From contig WFQS01000411.1 of assembly GCA_015486915.1 (NCBI GenBank), positions 1 through 8,306 on the forward strand: a DNA stretch of 8,306 bases, given 5' to 3'. How positions within the stretch are numbered: the stretch's first letter is position 1; every line of letters starts with the position of its first letter. This stretch comes from Desulfobacteraceae bacterium. GTDB taxonomy: Bacteria; Desulfobacterota; Desulfobacteria; Desulfobacterales; Desulfobacteraceae. Below are positions 6,087 to 8,306 of the stretch, piece by piece. The notes beneath the pieces were generated by a model that did no database searches, was not told the origin of the DNA, and saw only the letters and a program-made list of their open reading frames with translations. The position numbers were made by a program, and so were the translations under genes.

Positions 6087-6134
6087 GTGTCCTTTCTGCG
6101 GTCATTCCCTGTGCCCTTTTTGCGGTCATGCCTG
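6087..6134 (-). repeat. Two 24-bp tandem repeats at the end of ftsH
   Basis: Units 6087-6110 and 6111-6134 match at about 19 of 24 positions and share TGCGGTCAT and a CCTTT core. The second unit includes the ftsH stop codon. On the minus strand the units fall in frame in a 21-residue reading frame, 6129-6064, whose ATG overlaps the ftsH TGA (ATGA). It encodes two related octapeptides, MTAKRAQG and MTAERTQG, then GFSYLF before the stop minus nothing else recognisable. There is no clear Shine-Dalgarno, so any expression would rely on coupling to ftsH translation. Confidence 0.5.
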
Positions 6135-8012
6135 GGATTGTTTAATAATTACATCCACTTCTTCTCCTGAAAGGACTTCCTTTTCTTCAAGTTGTGCTGC
6201 CAGACTGCTCAGAATGTTTCTGTGTTTACTCATAAGCTCTTTAACCCGCCCGTAGCTGTTTTCCACAATTAATTTAACTTCTGCGTCTATCTGCCGGGCA
6301 GTTTCTTCACTATAATTTTTCTGTTCACCATAGTCGGTACCAAGAAACATGGATGTCTGCTTTTTGCCAAAGGTAATGGTCCCGAGTTTTTCACTCATTC
6401 CATATACGCAAACCATATTCCGCGCCAGCTCCGATGAACGTTCCAGGTCATTCTGTGCTCCGGTTGAAACATCTGCAAAAATAATTTCCTCGGCCACTCT
6501 GCCACCGAGCAGGATGGCAATCTGGTCCAGAATTTCATTTTTTGTTGCAAGAAATTTCTCTCTTTCCGGTACCTGTAATGTATAACCAAGTGCGCCGATA
6601 CCCCTTGGAATTATGGAAACCTTATGAACAGGCTCGGCCGTTGGGACGAGCTTGGCAATCAGTGTGTGCCCGGATTCGTGGTAGGCTACCCTGTGTTTTT
6701 CATCCTGGCTTAATGTGTTGGTTTTCTTTTCAGGGCCTGCAATAACCCTGTCTATGGCTGCCTCAAAATCAGCAGTGATAATAGCCTCACGATCCATGCG
6801 AGCCCCAAGTATAGCAGCTTCATTTGCAACGTTTGCAAGATCAGCGCCCACGAAACCAGGTGTTCTTCTTGCTATGATTTCAAGATCAACATCAGGGGCA
6901 AGTTTAAGATTGCGTGTATGAATTTTTAAAATTTCCACTCTGCCCACAAGATCAGGTTTATCCACCACGATCTGTCGGTCAAACCTGCCTGGACGCAGCA
7001 GAGCCTTGTCCAGTACATCGGGACGGTTGGTGGCGGAAATTACAACTACGCCTTTACTGGTATCAAAACCGTCCATTTCCACAAGAAGCTGATTCAAGGT
7101 CTGTTCCCTTTCATCATGTCCGCCCATGGAGACGGCTCCACCTCTCTGCCGGCCTATGGCATCTATCTCATCAATAAAAATAATACAGGGCGCCTTTGCC
7201 CTTGCCTGCTCAAAAAGATCCCTCACACGGGAAGCCCCGACCCCCACAAACATCTCAATAAAATCAGAACCACTGATATTAAAAAACGGGACTCCTGCCT
7301 CTCCTGATACTGCTCTGGCAAGCAATGTTTTGCCTGTGCCAGGTGGTCCCACAAGAAGAACACCCCGGGGCATATGCCCGCCGAGGCGCTGAAAATGTTC
7401 AGGATTGCGCAGAAATTCTATAACCTCCCCAAGTTCCTGTTTTGCATCGTCAACTCCTTCAGCATCTTTAAAAGTCACCTTCTGGCCTGTGTCTGCATGG
7501 ATATGAGCCTTATTTTTACCGATATTCATAAAATTCATTCCGGATGAACCCATCTTCTGGCCAAGGTAATACCAGATAAGGAAAATTAATCCAAACGGGA
7601 TAATCCAGGTAAAAAGCAGGTTACTCAAAAAATGATTTTCCACTTCCACACTGTATTTAACACCGTGCTTTTCAAGCTCTTTTGCAAGATTAGCATTGTA
7701 AAGAGGTACGGTTATGAAATGCAGGGGCTTCCCTGTTTTTTTATCCATGATTTTCAAGGTTCCCACAATTGTCTTGCCGTTTATCACACACTGGGCAACC
7801 TTATCCGAGGCAAGATAACTCTGGAACCTGCTGTAGGGGATCTGTTCAGTTTTTATCTGCATCACGGTCTGAACAAAATATAATAGAATCATCACAAAAA
7901 TAAAAAACCAGATATTAAAGTTAGCCTGTTTCTGCAGAAATTTGCGTTCAGGCGGTTTATTTACGTGAAGGTCCGGCTCTTTTGGGTTAATCTGGAAATT
8001 TGTCTTTCCCAT
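6126..8012 (-). CDS. ftsH: ATP-dependent zinc metalloprotease FtsH
   Basis: 628 residues, close to the usual FtsH length. This inner-membrane AAA+ protease works as a hexamer, extracting and degrading membrane and some soluble proteins. In order: a hydrophilic N-terminal tail (1-32), TM1 about 33-52, a periplasmic domain, TM2 about 130-150, Walker A GPPGTGKT (222-229), pore motif FVGVGA (255-260), Walker B IIFIDE (277-282), second region of homology with arginine fingers R340 and R343, and zinc site HESGH (445-449) with a likely third ligand D522 (GAQNDLE). All catalytic residues are intact. AGGAG just before the ATG supports the start. The cytoplasmic tail before TM1 is longer than in E. coli FtsH, so this may be a paralogue; that is inference. 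Downstream lie an MgtC-like membrane protein and Usp. Confidence 0.98.
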   Translation of the reverse strand: MGKTNFQINPKEPDLHVNKPPERKFLQKQANFNIWFFIFVMILLYFVQTVMQIKTEQIPYSRFQSYLASDKVAQCVINGKTIVGTLKIMDKKTGKPLHFITVPLYNANLAKELEKHGVKYSVEVENHFLSNLLFTWIIPFGLIFLIWYYLGQKMGSSGMNFMNIGKNKAHIHADTGQKVTFKDAEGVDDAKQELGEVIEFLRNPEHFQRLGGHMPRGVLLVGPPGTGKTLLARAVSGEAGVPFFNISGSDFIEMFVGVGASRVRDLFEQARAKAPCIIFIDEIDAIGRQRGGAVSMGGHDEREQTLNQLLVEMDGFDTSKGVVVISATNRPDVLDKALLRPGRFDRQIVVDKPDLVGRVEILKIHTRNLKLAPDVDLEIIARRTPGFVGADLANVANEAAILGARMDREAIITADFEAAIDRVIAGPEKKTNTLSQDEKHRVAYHESGHTLIAKLVPTAEPVHKVSIIPRGIGALGYTLQVPEREKFLATKNEILDQIAILLGGRVAEEIIFADVSTGAQNDLERSSELARNMVCVYGMSEKLGTITFGKKQTSMFLGTDYGEQKNYSEETARQIDAEVKLIVENSYGRVKELMSKHRNILSSLAAQLEEKEVLSGEEVDVIIKQSQA

Positions 8013-8034
8013 AATTCTCCTGTTTGTTTTTCAT

Positions 8035-8069
8035 ATGAAAGTCTTTGTGAAACAGTGTGTAACTTTCAT
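8035..8069 (-). promoter_or_regulatory. Short hairpin in the ftsH leader
   Basis: ATGAAAGT (8035-8042) and ACTTTCAT (8062-8069) are perfect 8-bp inverted repeats around a 19-nt loop, 22 bp upstream of the ftsH ATG. An overlapping 12-bp palindrome, TTTCATATGAAA, lies at 8029-8040. The stem does not hide the Shine-Dalgarno, so thermometer-type control is not supported. No sigma32-type or clean sigma70 promoter could be assigned in 8013-8160. Confidence 0.3.
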
Positions 8070-8072
8070 TTT

Positions 8073-8138
8073 TTGTCAGAATCTTTGATTCTTTGAGGCA
8101 AATCTGGGCCAATCCAAATCTGCCTCATGGCAGTTTAT
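8073..8138 (-). repeat. Two-hairpin dispersed repeat, copy 3
   Basis: The best-folded copy. The small palindrome AGAATC-TTT-GATTCT is at 8078-8092. The large stem joins TGAGGCAAATCTGG to CCAAATCTGCCTCA (plus strand, about 8094-8127) as 14 consecutive pairs when two wobbles are allowed, with a 6-nt loop. It lies upstream of ftsH, 22 bp from the MITE-like copy B, in the same orientation as the copies at 1143 and 4459. Confidence 0.75.
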
Positions 8139-8160
8139 CACAATTTGCTTCTATGCAGTT

Positions 8161-8306
8161 AGGATCGAAAATTTTATAAGTTGAACGAGATTGCTTGTCT
8201 TCCGGCCCATCTACTTCGTTGCATCAAAGGCCGAATACTTGGAGTATGCAACCTTTAATGCGCCTTGTACATGGGCCGGAATTCTGCGCTATTTCTGTTC
8301 AACTTA
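8161..8306. mobile_element. MITE-like palindromic element, copy B (cut by right edge)
   Basis: Reverse-complement copy of the element at 3779-3940, with three differences by eye over 146 bases (one near 8189, two in the centre near 8250). It begins AGGATCG, and the preceding bases TT give TTA before GGATCG, as in copy A read the same way. The last 16 bases of the element, by comparison with copy A, lie beyond the window. It is non-coding. Confidence 0.85.

Noticed and set aside
6064..6090. A terminator after ftsH (AGGT...ACCT then GTTTT on the minus strand)
   Set aside because: The stem is only about four pairs and the U-tract is interrupted, so it cannot be supported as an intrinsic terminator.
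5940..6125. A Mg2+ riboswitch upstream of the MgtC-like gene
   Set aside because: The 186-bp gap is AT-rich and shows no extended conserved helices that I could identify; only the short direct repeats and the tandem repeat stand out.

Overview
The window looks like chromosomal DNA of a sulfate-reducing Desulfobacterota bacterium, probably Desulfobacteraceae-like. This is an inference from protein style: a flavodiiron rubredoxin:oxygen oxidoreductase-type protein, an FtsH, a universal stress protein and a Gram-negative tripartite efflux system, with several small palindromic repeats between genes. All six recognisable genes lie on the minus strand, so transcription runs right to left.

Order in the direction of transcription: ftsH (8012-6126), a MgtC/DUF4010 membrane protein (5939-4665), a possible 33-codon small ORF (4643-4542), a universal stress protein with a good sigma70-like promoter (4379-3939), a 162-bp MITE-like element (3940-3779), a flavodiiron protein (3716-2538), a TolC-family outer membrane channel only 23 bp downstream of it (2514-1195), a 308-bp gap holding a long nested palindrome (1120-938), and a periplasmic adaptor (886 to beyond the left edge). 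The inner-membrane pump expected to complete the efflux system would lie off the left edge.

The genes form two themes. The right half is membrane protein quality control and stress: FtsH protease, an MgtC-like membrane protein and Usp. The left half is oxygen/NO reduction (flavodiiron protein) apparently co-transcribed with an envelope efflux channel and adaptor.

The most unusual content is between the genes. (1) Two nearly identical copies of a 162-bp MITE-like palindromic element in opposite orientation (3779-3940, and 8161 to the right edge) bracket the ftsH-DUF4010-usp block. The left copy sits inside the usp stop codon with an apparent TTA target duplication that leaves the protein unchanged. 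(2) Three co-oriented copies of a 63-66 bp repeat with two hairpins occur at 1143, 4459 and 8073. One supplies the tolC stop codon, and the small hairpin shows a compensatory base-pair change. (3) A 183-bp nested palindrome with a perfect 26-bp outer stem separates tolC from the adaptor gene. No RNA genes, CRISPR arrays or transposase genes were seen.
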